From Phalacrocorax aristotelis (Eukaryota; Chordata; Aves; Suliformes; Phalacrocoracidae), in assembly GCF_949628215.1 (NCBI RefSeq), contig NW_027441387.1, forward strand, positions 1-64,000: 64,000 nucleotides of DNA, read 5' to 3'. Both the position numbers and the translations under genes were made by a program. Below are positions 46,801 through 59,901 of the stretch, piece after piece (position 1 is the first letter of the stretch; each line of letters begins with the position of its first letter). The notes below the pieces were generated by a model, which saw only the letters and a list, made by a program, of their open reading frames with translations, had not been told where the DNA came from and did no database searches.

Positions 46801-49800
46801 ACTACTTGCCCTAAACTACTTGCCCTAAACTACTTGCCCTAAACTACTTGCCCTAAACTACTTGCCCTAAACTACTTGCCCTAAACTACTTGCCCTAAAC
46901 TACTTGCCCTAAACTACTTGCCCTAAACTACTTGCCCTAAACTACTTGCCCTAAACTACTTGCCCTAAACTACTTGCCCTAAACTACTTGCCCTAAACTA
47001 CTTGCCCTAAACTACTTGCCCTAAACTACTTGCCCTAAACTACTTGCCCTAAACTACTTGCCCTAAACTACTTGCCCTAAACTACTTGCCCTAAACTACT
47101 TGCCCTAAACTACTTGCCCTAAACTACTTGCCCTAAACTACTTGCCCTAAACTACTTGCCCTAAACTACTTGCCCTAAACTACTTGCCCTAAACTACTTG
47201 CCCTAAACTACTTGCCCTAAACTACTTGCCCTAAACTACTTGCCCTAAACTACTTGCCCTAAACTACTTGCCCTAAACTACTTGCCCTAAACTACTTGCC
47301 CTAAACTACTTGCCCTAAACTACTTGCCCTAAACTACTTGCCCTAAACTACTTGCCCTAAACTACTTGCCCTAAACTACTTGCCCTAAACTACTTGCCCT
47401 AAACTACTTGCCCTAAACTACTTGCCCTAAACTACTTGCCCTAAACTACTTGCCCTAAACTACTTGCCCTAAACTACTTGCCCTAAACTACTTGCCCTAA
47501 ACTACTTGCCCTAAACTACTTGCCCTAAACTACTTGCCCTAAACTACTTGCCCTAAACTACTTGCCCTAAACTACTTGCCCTAAACTACTTGCCCTAAAC
47601 TACTTGCCCTAAACTACTTGCCCTAAACTACTTGCCCTAAACTACTTGCCCTAAACTACTTGCCCTAAACTACTTGCCCTAAACTACTTGCCCTAAACTA
47701 CTTGCCCTAAACTACTTGCCCTAAACTACTTGCCCTAAACTACTTGCCCTAAACTACTTGCCCTAAACTACTTGCCCTAAACTACTTGCCCTAAACTACT
47801 TGCCCTAAACTACTTGCCCTAAACTACTTGCCCTAAACTACTTGCCCTAAACTACTTGCCCTAAACTACTTGCCCTAAACTACTTGCCCTAAACTACTTG
47901 CCCGGTCCTAAACCTGCAGCCTAAACTGCAGCTTTCCGGTCGGTTTTCCCTCGGTTTAGGTTAAGGTGCCTGTCTAGTTCTTCCCCCCTCTCCCCCAATT
48001 TCTACTCTACCCTCTTTTCTACTGAAAAGAGAGTCGGAGCCAGGGCACCACCGCGCACGCTGACGGGTAGAACCGGGCTTGAGATCCCTTTGGGGCTGCT
48101 CGAGCCGCCGCAGCTTAGGTGCAAACCGACTTCTTTTCACCGGGAAATGCTAATCGCCCTGTTTTCCTCTGACCACCGCAGGAGCGGGCACATGGCGACG
48201 CATCAGAAAATGAAACCATTCGCGTGCCCGCATCGAGGCTGCGCTAAGAGCTACTGCGATCCCCGGTCGCTGCGCCGCCATTACGAGCTGCAGCACAGCT
48301 GGTGCGGCTCGAAGGAGGCTCCGAAGGAAGGCGCCGGGGAGGAATCCCCGCTTCTTCCCGCTCCGTGCATCCAAGGCGGCGGGAAACCGGTGGCCCGACT
48401 GGCCGCGCGCTGCGCGTCAGGCCCTTTCCCGCCCAGCGGGGACCCGCCGAGGTGCGTCGTGACCAGCTTTGCGAATCAGAAGCCCCCCTCGGCCGCCTTG
48501 CCCTCCGCCTGGGCGGACCCCGCCTCGTCAAGCCAGGCCTCCTGCCTCGCCCCTGAGGGCAGCGGCTTTCTGGAGGCCACGGGAGACGACGTAGCGACGG
48601 GCCGCCTGCCTTGCCCGAAGAGTGCCGCTTCTTCCAGCGTCTGCGCCGCGATCGATCCCGGCGACGTGTCTGTGCTGGCGCCAGGCGAGAGCGTAGTTAC
48701 CCATCTGTCCCGCAGGCCTTTCGTTTCAGAAGCCCGGCTCCCCTTGGAGCCCCAGCGATGCCCCGCCGGCCCCCTCCCCTCTTTTTCCGTGTTCAGAGGG
48801 TGGAAGCCGTCCACGAACCAGCCGAGCGGTAGCTACCAGTGGATGAGAGACATGCTGGTTTGCGCTAAACCCCAAAGGAGCGATGCCTGCCTTGCTCACG
48901 AGCCGCCCGCCGCAGCGCAGGGTGTTTCGGAGGGCTTCGCTGGACCTTCCCTCGCTCTCTCGGCTGCCTATGAGTGTCCGGACGCTTCGTCTTTGAAAGC
49001 CAAGGAGGACGCGCCGAGGAAGTTTGAGGAAGCCCCCGACTCCCACCTGTGGGAGGATGCTGGGGCGTTGATTTTCCCGGAGGTTCAGAAGTGGGACGGG
49101 CCGCCAAGCCAGACCAGGCAGCTCTTCCCGAAACCCCAGGATCCCGCCGCGTGCCCGGAGGCGCCGCAGCTGCAGCGGCACCTCTTCCAGCCGCTCGCCG
49201 CCTCTCGGCAGGTCCCGTCCCACGCCCGGGCGCCAGCTCCGGTCACGCTGGCGGCTCCCGAGGCCGAGTGCCTGCCGGCAAACCCCCTCCGAGCGGGATT
49301 TCAGCAGCCGCCCCCTTGGACGCCCCAGCTTCCGCAGCCGACGGGGTACGAAGGGCTTTCTGCGCCACTCCAAGCGTCCGTACCCCACTTCCAGGGCGTG
49401 TTGTCTGACGGGGAGAAACAAGGAGCGCAGGCAGCCCCTGCTTTTCAGTCCCCCGTGCGAGAATCCACGGGGCCGCGAGGCTCCTCTGCGCCTAGCTGGC
49501 TCTGGTGTGGAATGAGTGGAAGCGCCGCGGGAAGCCGCTCCTCCGGGAGCTGGGATCAGCTGGAAAACAAGGATTCGGCGCTTAAAAAGGAGGAGAGTAG
49601 AGACTGTGGCGCGGAGGCAGGTGGGAAACCGCCGGCGGGTGCCGGCCGGTGTTGGCGTCTGCCCGCCGTCCGCCGGGAGAAGCTGCCCTCGGGGCCGAGC
49701 TGCGCCGCTCCCCCCAGCCAGGTGGCCATGGCGTCCTTCTCTGCTCCCGCCGCCGCAACGCGCCAGCTGACCATTTTCAACCGCATCCAAGTACGTCGGC

Positions 49801-52800
49801 GTGTCCTTTCTTCCCTGTTTGGGTTTTTTTTAAGCTGTCTGTTGTTTGAGTTTGCGTCTCGGTGCCGTTGGCTGTCTTCCCGCGCTCTTTTAAGCACTTT
49901 TCATTAGCGCCGACAGCTCTAGATTCACCCGTAACGGCACTTATCGCTTACGCCGCGCTCTGAAAACCGTTACCTAATGAACCCAGTGCCAAAGGCTTAG
50001 AAATCATTCAACGAGGTTGACTTTTGTGATATTTAGTAACGGGATACGCAGCCTTTCGCCTGGCTTCGTGGGCTGAGGTCGGTGAGAGTCGAAGGCGGCG
50101 ACCGCCCGCGCGCTGGGCGAGCTCCGCGCCCGTGGAACGTTTCCTGCCGGCTTTCTCCGGTGGAAACAGAGGTCAAAGTCAAAACGCGTTGGCTGAGGGT
50201 GGCCGTGGGAGCTTCTCTTACGGCTAAACGTCCCGCGGCCGGGGATTTGCATCCCTCTGCCTCTGGGAGATTGTTCTTGGGGGCCCGGGTGATACGTGAT
50301 AACAGATAACAAGTGTTATTTTCACGGAGAAAATGGCTCCCTGCCTCTGTTTCTTTTTTTTAAAGAGGGAATGACTACGTTTGAGAGCTTCCCTTGCGGG
50401 CAGAATAACATCTGCTTTCGGTTGTTGTTTCCTTTTACTGCAGGGTGGGAACATCTACAGCCTCACGAAGGCGGCGGAGGAGAGCCGGCTGAATGGCTGG
50501 TAAGCAGCTTGCGCCGAGCTCTCGAGGGCGGCGGTTGTTTCCTAGAGCGCGTTTTAAGCACCGAGTCGGGCACCTTTTTGTTCCCTCCGGGGTCGAGCTT
50601 TAACGCAGCCCCATCGTCTGTCTGGCTTTAGGCTGCGCTAACGAACGGGCGCTTCGGTTAGAACCGCGAGGGCTTCGCGCCTCGTTCTGAACTCGCCGAC
50701 TGAAGCGTGCCGGGGGGGCGGCTCGAGCGAGACGCTTAAGCCCGTTGGGGGGGTAATAAGGAACGACCGGGCTCCTCCTTTTCATGTGTTACAAGAACAA
50801 AAGAGCAAAAGTTCACTGGGAAGGAAGGAAAGAAGCGGAGATCTGGGGTAAGGTGAAGGGGATCACCTCGCCGAAGGTGGCTGGGGGCGTGCGGGCTCCA
50901 CCCTCCACCTCATCCCTAAATAACCTAAAGAGAGTTGCTGCATTAAAATCGTGGGGGCAGGCCCTGAGGTTAGGTTTTAGAAGCGATTAGCTAATTCGAT
51001 GGCTAATCATTTGTTTTAGAGGGTGTTTGTCACTCTGCTCTCTCTGCCAAAGAAAACTCCCCTCTTCTTCGGCAATCGCTGCATCTTTGGGGCGGGGGCC
51101 GCCCGCCTTGGGTGCTGCCCCCGCGAGGGAAGGGTGGCTCGGCCGCCTCGCTGCCCAGGCTCGCCAGCTCGCCCTTTACCGAGCAAGACGGCAAAGCCGC
51201 TCCCGGGAGAAGGAGGTTTTTCTGGTCTGCGTCCTTCGCAGCAGGGGCGCAGGCCCCGGGCGCGCGGCGCGGCTCGCCGGCGCGGGGAAGGGCGCTGCTC
51301 TCTCCCGGTACGGAAGGCTCGCCGCCTTCGTCACGCGAGAAATCACACCACGGGGCGTATCCCCAAAGGACACGGGGCTTTTCCATTCACGGAATGGCAT
51401 CTTTCAGAAATTCCACTGTGAGTGGAGTGCCTGGAACTGAAAGAAGACGCTGCTGAGGTTCTTAACGCAGGTCGGACGTTGGAGCGGGTGATTTTGGCGT
51501 CGTGGTTAAAAAGCGATGTCTGTATCTTTGAAAACAGTACTTGTTCGTGTCTGCGAACATTGCTGTAACTGCTGGGAAGGGAAGGCTTCGCAGCCCCGTC
51601 CCTCGGTTAGAGCTCTCCGAAGCCGGTGGCTGACGTCCCGCTGGGGATTTCGCTCTGCTTCCCATCTTATGCTGCCAAACGCACCGCGGCAACTCCCCAG
51701 CCAGACACGAAACGAGCCCTGTGGCGGGGAACGCCGACAGCGGTCGAATTATTACTTTTAAAAGCACTTCGACTTACACAACGTTAATTTTCCCTCCCTT
51801 TATCTCCGTTTTCTCGCTCAGCGACAAGACCGGTGCCGCGCCCGCCGCCGACCGCGAAAGCGCCTTTCTCCACGAGAGCGGCGGCCAGCACTTCTGCGCC
51901 GAGAGCGGTCTGGAGAGCCGCCGGTGTTTCCGTGGTGAGCGATGGCGTTCGCCACCGCGGGAGGAGGAGCAGCAGGTAAAGGGAAACGGAATCCTTCGGG
52001 GCTTGGTGTTTAACAGGAGTTTGAGTTAAGGTCGTGAGGGTGCTTTAAACGGGCTCGTAGCATATGGAGAAGCTGCAGAGCAACTTCAGCTCGTCCCGAG
52101 AGCGAGGGCAGGAGCGGGGTGCGGGACAGCGGCGCCGTCGTTGCGGAGCGGCCGTTCTTCCGTAACTGCGGTGCTCGGAAAGCTGCCGCTGCTCCCAGCG
52201 ACGTTCTTCGCGCCGCAGCGGCGAAGCGGCAGCGGAAAAGGGCTGTTGCAGCCGCTAAGCGGGAGCTCGGCTTTGCAAAGATCAGGAGGAATTGGTGCGG
52301 GGAGGGTTCCTGCTCTGGGTTCTCGCTAAAGTACGTCGCGCTTAGGGGGACTTACTCTCTTAAGAGCAGCGGGTAGCTCTTACTATCGTTTATAAAATGG
52401 AGAAACCGTTCAGAATTGGCTTGAAAGGACAGTTTTCAAAGCGTTTCGATGTCCCCCGGTGAAACGCCCCGTACCCTCGTTTGTGTTTGCGAAAGGTGAG
52501 CCACGCCGGAGGCGCGAGCGCTCGCGCACCGCCGCTCGAGGCAGCGGCAGGTGGAGACCCTCCCTCCACCCCCGAGGTGCCTTTAGAGGACGGCACGGCG
52601 GCTCCTCTGGTCATCCCCGTCTCCGTCCCGGTGACAGCTACGAGCTCGCGAGCCGCGAACGAGGTGGGTGGCGATGGCCTTCGTCATGTCTCTTACCGGT
52701 TCGGCGGTCACGCCGGCGCTGGCCGGCTGCGCGGCGGCTGGTCGCCAGCGCGCGAGTTTGACAGGCCTGGGCGGCACGGCTCCCTCAGACCCCCCAAACT

Positions 52801-55800
52801 CTACCCAAATAACGCTGCAGTGACGGACTCGGCGGCGATCTCTCATGGTAGGGGGCTCGGGGGAGGTTCCGGGGTCCGTCTTGAGTAATTTTATCGGAAC
52901 CCTGGAACCCGCCGGTCGCCTTTTTGTCACGTGAAGGTAAAAGGTGGTGTGGGAGGTGTCGGCAGCGTGGTGCAGGACGGGCACCTGGCATCAAAGCCTC
53001 GGAAAATGCTTGCAATTTCATAGGTGGTTTAAATAGTCTCAAGACTATTCCAGCATGAGCCTTTTTGTTTCCTCTCAGCGCTCTCTCCTACAAAAAAACT
53101 CGCAGAGGGCTCTTTCCGAGAGCGCGTGTGCGCGTCGTTGCCTCCCCCAGGGCCGTCTCCGCGCGCGAGGGCTGGAGCAGAGGGTCCTCTGACGGCCCGC
53201 CTTGCCCGACCGTTGGGGCGGGGGGCTCGTTCCCGACCTCGGAGCGATAAACCATGGCACCGAGGCCCTAGAGGACACCCCGATAAAAACCCTGCGCGAT
53301 TCCGAGCTTTCTTCCACGTGGTTTCAAGCGCCTTCGCGCCCGTCCCGCTTCTTTCCTGTGATAAACTGGACGGGGGATTTGACATCTTGTTTGGAATTGT
53401 TTGTCCAGGTTCCTGAAGGGGAAAGCCTGGATGGGAAGGTCCTCAAAGAAAGCTCGTGCCAGAAAAAGAGCAAGAGGCAAACGCGGCCAAAATCGCTTTT
53501 TATCCCCCCTCCGGCGACCCCCGAAGCCCAGCCGGGGCCGGGGGGGTGTTACCAGAGCAACCTTCGATCGCCCGTGTTCCTGGTGGATCATCTGCTGCGG
53601 GACTTGTTCCAGGGCTCTCCGTACACGCCGCCTCCCATGCTCAGCCCCGTACGGGAGGGATCGGGCCTCTATTTCAGCACTCTCTGCTCTTCCTCCGCTG
53701 ACGGCGATCCCAGCCAGCTGCTCGGTGCTTCCTTAGGTAATAAATCCTCCCGTCTGCGCCCAGCAGGTGACAGCGCTGGAAGGGAATCCCGCTGGCCGCC
53801 GCGCAGGCCCCGAGGCTTGCCCCGCGCTCCTTTTCTCCGAGATACGCACCTTTTATAACATGAAGTTATAAACCAAAGCGGTGTCCGCCTTCCTGGAGGA
53901 TAAATCCCAGCCTCGCACGCGGGCCAGCGGAGGCTTTCGCGGAGCGTTTTAACTTCTCGTAAACTGACGGCACGATTTTATTGTGCCGGTTTGCCGTAAA
54001 AACTCATCTAAGTGTTAAAATCGCCGGTGGAGCGGCCCCCGTGAAAGCGGCTTGCCTCTGGGCTCGCCGCGGGGAGCGCGGCCGGGTTTCGGGAGTTGTG
54101 CCTCGGCCCGGCTCTGCTCGCGGCTTTAAAAAACCCGGAATTAACGTGATTTGTACGTTGCGGCTCCTGTCGCAGAAGAGGGGGCGCGACCGGCCTACCA
54201 GGGCCTGGCTCCGACCCTGGCTCTCGCTTGCGAGCCCTGCGTGGCTGGCTCGTGGCCCGTGGGCAGCCATCGAACACGGCCGGTCCGCCTCGAGAGCTTC
54301 CGAGTGGAAAAAGCGAGCCGCTTCTCTCGGGATTCCCCTTGTTTTGGGGAATAGTGGCTTGCGACGATGAGGATGCGGGAGGAAGGCTAAAGGACGGGAT
54401 CTCGGCAGAACGGTATCCGGAGCGTGTTTTCTTTGCGTTTTTCAGGCAGAACGGACGGCGACTTCGGATTTTGCCTGGTGAAGGAGAGCGCCCGAATCGG
54501 CGTCCAGCCGTGAGTGACGGCGCGGCGGCGGGGGGTGGCTGCGAGAGCAGAGCCTAGCGGGGGGCCGGCGGCAAAGCCGCCGTTGACCTCCCCCCTCCCG
54601 CGGTCCCATTGCTCGGCCCCTCGCCCGGCCGGTGGCGTTGGTGGCGGGTTTTTGGCTGCGGTACCTTGCGCCGGTTGGTGTGAGGCTGCGCCCGGCGCCG
54701 TCCTGGCGTCGTTTAGGCTGGCGTCGCGAATAAAGCCGCCCGCCTCCCTCCTTCCAGACGTCCTTTTCTGCCCACCGTCGCAGCCCTCGCCCCCCGCCCC
54801 GCTGCGCCGTGGGGGTCTCAAAGCGAACCTCACAGATTTGGACGGGTTTTGAGGAAGGGGGGAACAAGCGTCCTTGGCGGGCCGGGGACAAGGGGGGGCT
54901 TTGGGGGGAGCGCTGGGAAAGGCGCGTTGCCTACGTGCCGTATTTGTTACGGCCAAGCCTCACTCGTCGCGTATCCCCTCCTGAGCGCCTGTAAGCGCCT
55001 GCCGTCGCGACGTATCCGCTCACGGCTCGCCTTCCTCCCCCTCCTCTTCCTCGTCACTTCAGGCACATCAACGTTGGGAGTCGCTTCCAGGCAGAGGTGC
55101 CGAACCTGCGGGACAGGTCGCTTTTGGGGAAGGACGAGCAGGCCGCCTCCCTGGTGTGGAAGCCCTGGGGAGACATCGCGACAAACCCCGAGACGCAGGA
55201 CAGAGGTTTCTCTACGGGTTTTTCTCCGAGGCCGCCCCCGAGATATTGGGCTTCAAAAAAACCTGCGTTTTCACGGCAGCTTTTTGCGTGTTCGGATTCT
55301 CTCCCTTCTTTTTCTCGACTGTGGTGGCGCAGCGTGGGGGAGGAGGTGGCTCGGACGGTGACTGAACAACCGCTGTCAGGCTCTCGGCACTGACTGCCGT
55401 GAGAAGTGGGTTGGGGAGGGTGTTTGTACCCGTCCCCCCTCACCTGCAGCGACCTGGGGAGAGAGAGGGGAGATTTGTCTCTGGAGTTAGCGGGCCTGGA
55501 GCCGTTCCTAAGGTAGAGACGGCGATACCCAGTTAGTCGGGACGTCGGCCTCGCTTCCACCCTCCTTGTGGTCGGCTGGTTGGGCTGGGTCTGTTCCCCC
55601 CCCACTATTGGGGCAGAAACTGATGGTTTTTGTTGCGTTCGTAGTGACGGAGCTGCTCAACACGGCCTGCTCCAGCGTCATGCCGGGGGGAGGAACGAAC
55701 CTGGAGCTGGCCTTGCACTGCCTGCACGAAGCCCGGGGCAGCGTTCTGGTGAGGAGCCGCTTCTCGGCCCTTATTACTAACACACCAGGGCGGCCTTCGT

Positions 55801-58794
55801 TACAGCTGGGAGCCTGGAATCCAGCCTCCGGGCTTCCAGACCCGGTCCTGGTGTGTAAATAAGAGCTTGGCTTGTCTCGTCGTCGTTCACGGGACGGTTT
55901 GGAGAATATTAGTCCTGCGGGTGACAAGGGAATCGCCCCGTTAGCTAAAACCCAAGGTCTGCGATGACAGTCCCTGCGTCCCTAGGCGCTCCTTGCCGAG
56001 CCAGCGCCTCCAGCCTGCTCCCGGCTAAGCCCGGAGAGGGCTCGGCTTTGCTCCGTGTTCCTCGAGGAGGGGGTTCAACAAGGCTTGGTCTAGCGGAGGG
56101 CTCGGCGTGCGCCGCGTCTCCACGAGGAGGCTCTCCGAGCCCCCCTGCCGTGGCGGGGACCGTCTGGAAGCGACTCCGGCGGAGGGAGAGCTCCTCCGGG
56201 AGGGGTGGGGGGGGGTGGGCTCCCGCAGCTGGGCCCCCGCAGATCTCCCGAGGGTCTGGTTTTTCACCCCAAACGCTTGGGCGCGGGTCGAGGAGAGGGT
56301 TCTGTAAGCCGCGGTGATCCCGCGGCGCCGTTGCCAAGCGCTGACTGAGCAAACCTCCTACCGCGGGCTGAACCGCCCACGAAATAGCTGAAAACACCCT
56401 TTTTTTCACCTTTTTGCCCCTCCTGAGGTGGGGAATCTGACGCCTTTTTGTGTTAAACCCTGCAGGAGGCTCTGGAGATGCTGCTTTTTGGGGTGCCTCA
56501 GAAACCTGAACCCCATCCTCTGGCTAATTACCGTTACGCAGGTAAACGGGAAGCGGAGCTCGTTCCTTCGCCTGGAGGGCGGACGGGTACCGCGCTTCCC
56601 TTTCCGCGCTCCGGAGAATTTCTGTAAATCTTCAAAGGCTTCATTTTAAAGAGAACTTAAAGAATTCATTTGAAAAAAATAAGATCGCACGGGCGGCGAG
56701 GGGGGGCTGATGCATCGACGGGCGCCTCGTAGCTGGGGCGGCGAGCCACCTCAGCCTGCGCCCCTGTTTCTTACCAGGTTCCGATACGTGGACGCCCCTC
56801 GAGAAGCAGCTGTTCCGAAAGGCTTTTTGCGTGCACAGGAAGGATTTTTACCTCATCCAGAAGCAGGTAACGCCGTGGGGCCGAGGCGGGTCTCGGGCTG
56901 TTGGCATCGACCGTCTCAACCCAGAAAAAAAGTCGCGTTTAGAGGCGTGTCCTTGGAAAACCCGCGTTTGCTTCTTAACGGTATAAAAAGGCAGCGGAAC
57001 GGGGCACGGTTTGCCCTTAATGTGTAATTACGAGGGAATATTTAATACCTCTGCTACGAAATGCCAGAGGTATTCAGATAATCGTGGAACGTGCGATTCG
57101 GCCCTCTCGGAAGAGGAAGGTTTCTTCCCCGTCTGCTGCGGCCCCGGAGAGGTTGGGGGGAAGGACAGACGGCGCTAGGTGGATTAGTCGTGTGTCTGTG
57201 CCTTAAATGTTTTACTGCGGTGTTATAGATTGCTTCTGTTTCTCTCACACTAGATTCAGACTAAGAATGTGTCCCAGTGTGTTGAATATTACTATATCTG
57301 GAAAAAAAAAATTAAATTTGACTACAGTCGAGCTCAAGTAATAGGAAAAAAGGTCAAGAGAGACAAGGATGAGGTGGAAGAGGCTGGAGAAAAGGTAGAA
57401 ACACCGCTGGGGGTTTGGGCGAGGTGCCGCTCCTCAACAGGAAGGTGCTGGGTGGTGCTGCCCGGGGAGAGGCGCTGCTCTTACTCCGCTGCTTTCATAA
57501 AACCGATCCTGGCTTAAACCTGGAACCGGGATCTCGTAGCTCGCGCCCTCCCCGAAAGGTGCCGCCGCTCTTCGCGGGCGGTGTTGGCTCGCGACGCGCC
57601 CCTCGCCGGCTCGAGACCCCCCCACCTAACGGCCCCCTTGGCGCTGAACCCGTTGCCGATGATTTTCGGGGACGTTGTGTCGCTCCGTAGAGGGCGGCGC
57701 GGGGATCGCCGAAGCCTTCCTCGCCGCCGAGCCGGAATCCGGCCCGCAGAAACACCGATTTTCTTTGTTGGCAGCGATACCCATTCTTTTTTTTTTTTTT
57801 TTTTATTGGTAGCAACTGGGTAACCGTGTAACCTCAGTGCTTTAAACCCGCGGCACGGACTTTTGTGGAGGGAAGGGGATGTTCTGCTGAGGCTGGTATA
57901 AATAATAGGGGGGTTCCTTCAAGGTCTGCGTGCGCCCCGTCCTCGCGGTGGAATTAAGGCGGGTTTCGCGGCTCCTTGGCGTTCAGAGCGGTTCACCCGG
58001 GCACACCCGGGCCGGTGCGGGCTTTTTGCGCTGGATGTAGCGCGTTCTTGCCTCGGGGGTTCCTCAGGCCCCTCCCCTGCGCCCCCCGCCTCTCCGAGGA
58101 GGAGGAGGAGGAAGAGGGGTGCATGGGGGCTCCCTGACTTGCAGGCTGCCCGCGGCTCGGGGAAGAGGCGCCGCCTCCTGCCGAAGGGGAGCCTGCCGAA
58201 GCGGAGGGCTTACCAACGGCCGCCCCGCGGCGCGCGGAGCGATGCCCGCGAGCCCCCGTGCCCGCTGGGAAGCGCAGGCCGTCGGGCTCTCTTTCCCTGC
58301 CAAGAGTGCGAAAGGTATTCATCTTTTTATTTTCCTAGAAACCAGCTCTTTTTGGCACCCGGGGGGCAGAGGGGAAGCGGAGCTAAGCGTTGCCCCGGCC
58401 CCTCTGCCCTCCCCTTCGGCTTTACGGCCAACTTTCAGCCCAAAGACGTCTTGTCTGACCACTGTGGTCCCTCACAGCCGGGCTGAAGCCCTGAAACTGA
58501 GGCCACACCCCGCATTGAAACGCGTAGGACTCACAGAAGAAGAAATAAAGCTCAGTTTAATTGTGTTTATTGAATTAAAAAAGGGAATTTGAACCCCCCC
58601 CCATTTGCTTTCCAACTTGCAGGGTGTTTGACAAGATAAAAGGGAGGAACGCTCATATGAAAAGCCATCGCCTGCAGGAGCCTGGCCTGAGGGTCAAGTG
58701 GCCCCTGAAGCATCCAAAAAGCGAGGCAGAGAGGGAAGAAACCCAGACGCCGACCTCCTCCGGGGGCGACTGCGGAGCCGTGACCTCCCAGTAG
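43809..58794 (+). CDS. ZNF541: ZNF541, ELM2-SANT zinc-finger protein of HDAC complexes
   Basis: Nuclear C2H2/ELM2/SANT protein that in mammals joins HDAC1/2 and KCTD19 complexes in meiotic germ cells. Exons: 43809-44106, 45239-45470, 48182-49790, 50444-50499, 51822-51975, 52496-52663, 53409-53736, 54446-54509, 55063-55205, 55645-55748, 56466-56541, 56778-56866, 57254-57394, 58145-58314, 58623-58794; the sum is 3,804 bases (1,267 aa, human about 1,346). All joins keep phase with GT-AG sites. Fingers: CGRCGKVF...H (about 136), CAVCSKAF split by intron 2, [11 protein letters not shown]...H (about 190), and the C-terminal [19 protein letters not shown] split by intron 14. The ELM2 region is about 960-1020 ([24 protein letters not shown]) and SANT about 1078-1130 ([31 protein letters not shown]). 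The start was chosen at the first ATG, whose product [10 protein letters not shown] resembles human MDQYSLGDEG. It is divergent from BICRA, as in human. Confidence 0.95.
44107..45238 (+). other. ZNF541: ZNF541 intron 1 after the ATG exon, nothing recognised
   Basis: GTGAGC donor and CCCTTCAG acceptor. Mixed composition; no recognisable gene or repeat. Confidence 0.6.
45664..47903. repeat. Perfect 14-bp satellite array, 160 copies
   Basis: The unit TAAACTACTTGCCC repeats without visible change from 45664 to 47903. The length 2,240 is exactly 160 units, and the phase at the last line agrees with no indel. Partial, diverged copies follow (GTCCTAAACCTGCAGCCTAAACTGCAG). It fills 2.24 kb of the 2.71 kb ZNF541 intron that splits the second zinc finger. 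Each unit junction reads CCCTAA, the telomere hexamer, but the period and remainder differ from telomeric DNA. Confidence 0.98.
49791..52495 (+). other. ZNF541: ZNF541 introns 3-5, nothing further recognised
   Basis: Introns 49791-50443, 50500-51821 and 51976-52495, each with GT and AG ends. Short ORFs only. Confidence 0.6.
52664..58622 (+). other. ZNF541: ZNF541 introns 6-14
   Basis: Introns 52664-53408, 53737-54445, 54510-55062, 55206-55644, 55749-56465, 56542-56777, 56867-57253, 57395-58144 and 58315-58622. All follow GT-AG. A T run lies at 57787-57804. No other gene or element is recognised. Confidence 0.65.
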
Positions 58795-59279
58795 CGATGA
58801 GGTTGGCTTTCCCCGTTGGGCAAAAAATAATAACCACGCGAACCTTGGCTGGCGTCGGAGGCGCGGAGGGGCTCCGGGCGGGGTTTAGACGCCGCAGGTT
58901 GGGCCCTGCTCCTCGGCCTAACCCCTGGGCGCTCGCGCCAGTGCCGAGAAACCCGCTCAGCTCCTCCTGCCCTGGGGAAAGCGCTCGGGGAGGCCGTGGA
59001 GGGCGTTCGCTGTGGGGTGTCCGGGAGGAAACAAACCCCCCGCCGCGGCTTCGTGCGCCTGTGGCGCGGCTTAAATCGTATCCGGGCGTTTCGCAGCCGT
59101 TGGCGCCAGCGGCCGGCGGGGGTTTGGCCCGAAGAGAGGCGAAGGCCTCGCACGTCCTTGCGCGGACCGACGCCGCAAAGAGCGCGTGCGTTGACGAGCG
59201 TGGAAGAGCCGTCGTGCAAACGGCGGGGCTCACGGCCCCCGCTGCGCTTCGAAGGGTCCTTTGCCTCCACCTAAAATGG

Positions 59280-59645
59280 AAGTTGGATGCTCGTGGCCCT
59301 CCCCTTTGGGGTCCCCTGGCCCTCACATTCTGCCCTCCCCTTTGGGGTCCCCTGGCCCTCCCCTTTGGGGTCCCCTGGCCCTCACATTCTGTCCTCCCTT
59401 TTGGGGTCCCCTGGCCCTCCCTTTTGGGGTCCCCTGGCCCTCGCGTTCTGCCCTCCCCTTTCGGGGTCCCCTGGCCCTCCCCTTTCGGGGTCCCCTGGCC
59501 CTCCCCTTTCGGGGTCCCCTGGCCCTCCCCTTTCGGGGTCCCCTGGCCCTCCCCTTTGGGGTCCCCTGGCCCTCGCGTTCTGCCCTCCATTTCGGGGTCC
59601 CCTGCCCTCCCTTTCGGGGTGCCGCGGCCCTCGCGTTCTGCCCTC
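59280..59645. repeat. 24-bp minisatellite, about 14 copies
   Basis: Units CCCCTGGCCCTCCCCTTTNGGGGT of 22-24 bp, some with an inserted TCGCGTTCTG segment. Located in the probable 3' UTR or just past ZNF541. Confidence 0.9.
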
Positions 59646-59826
59646 GGGGCCGGGCTTTGCCGCCGTCGGAAAGCAGCAGAACGGGGGAACCACCGGGAAG
59701 TCGTTAGCGCGTTTAACACCTCGCGGCGCCGCGGGGTGCTCGTGCCCGGCGCCCCGGGTGTGAAGCCCAGCCCTCCTCCGGCCCGGGGAAGGGCTTGGTT
59801 TGCCAAAGCGTCCCCTACTTTAGGTT

Positions 59827-59901
59827 ATTAAATCGGGTTCTTGAACAGCAGCTGTAAAAGTTCTTGGGCTGCTCTTGCTGGTTCCGCTGTAAATAATTAA
59901 A
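59827..59901 (+). terminator. ZNF541: Candidate poly(A) signals for ZNF541
   Basis: ATTAAA occurs at 59827-59832 and again at 59896-59901, each followed within about 30 bases by a G/T-rich stretch (TTGGCTGGTGGTGCG after the second). They are about 1.0-1.1 kb after the stop codon. No AATAAA occurs nearer on this strand that I noticed. Confidence 0.35.

Noticed and set aside
45664-47903. Interstitial telomere
   Set aside because: CCCTAA occurs once per unit, but the period is 14 bp and the rest of the unit is not telomeric.
58694-59831. 370-377-codon ORFs on both strands after ZNF541
   Set aside because: They run through the 24-bp repeat and GC-rich DNA and carry no recognisable domain.
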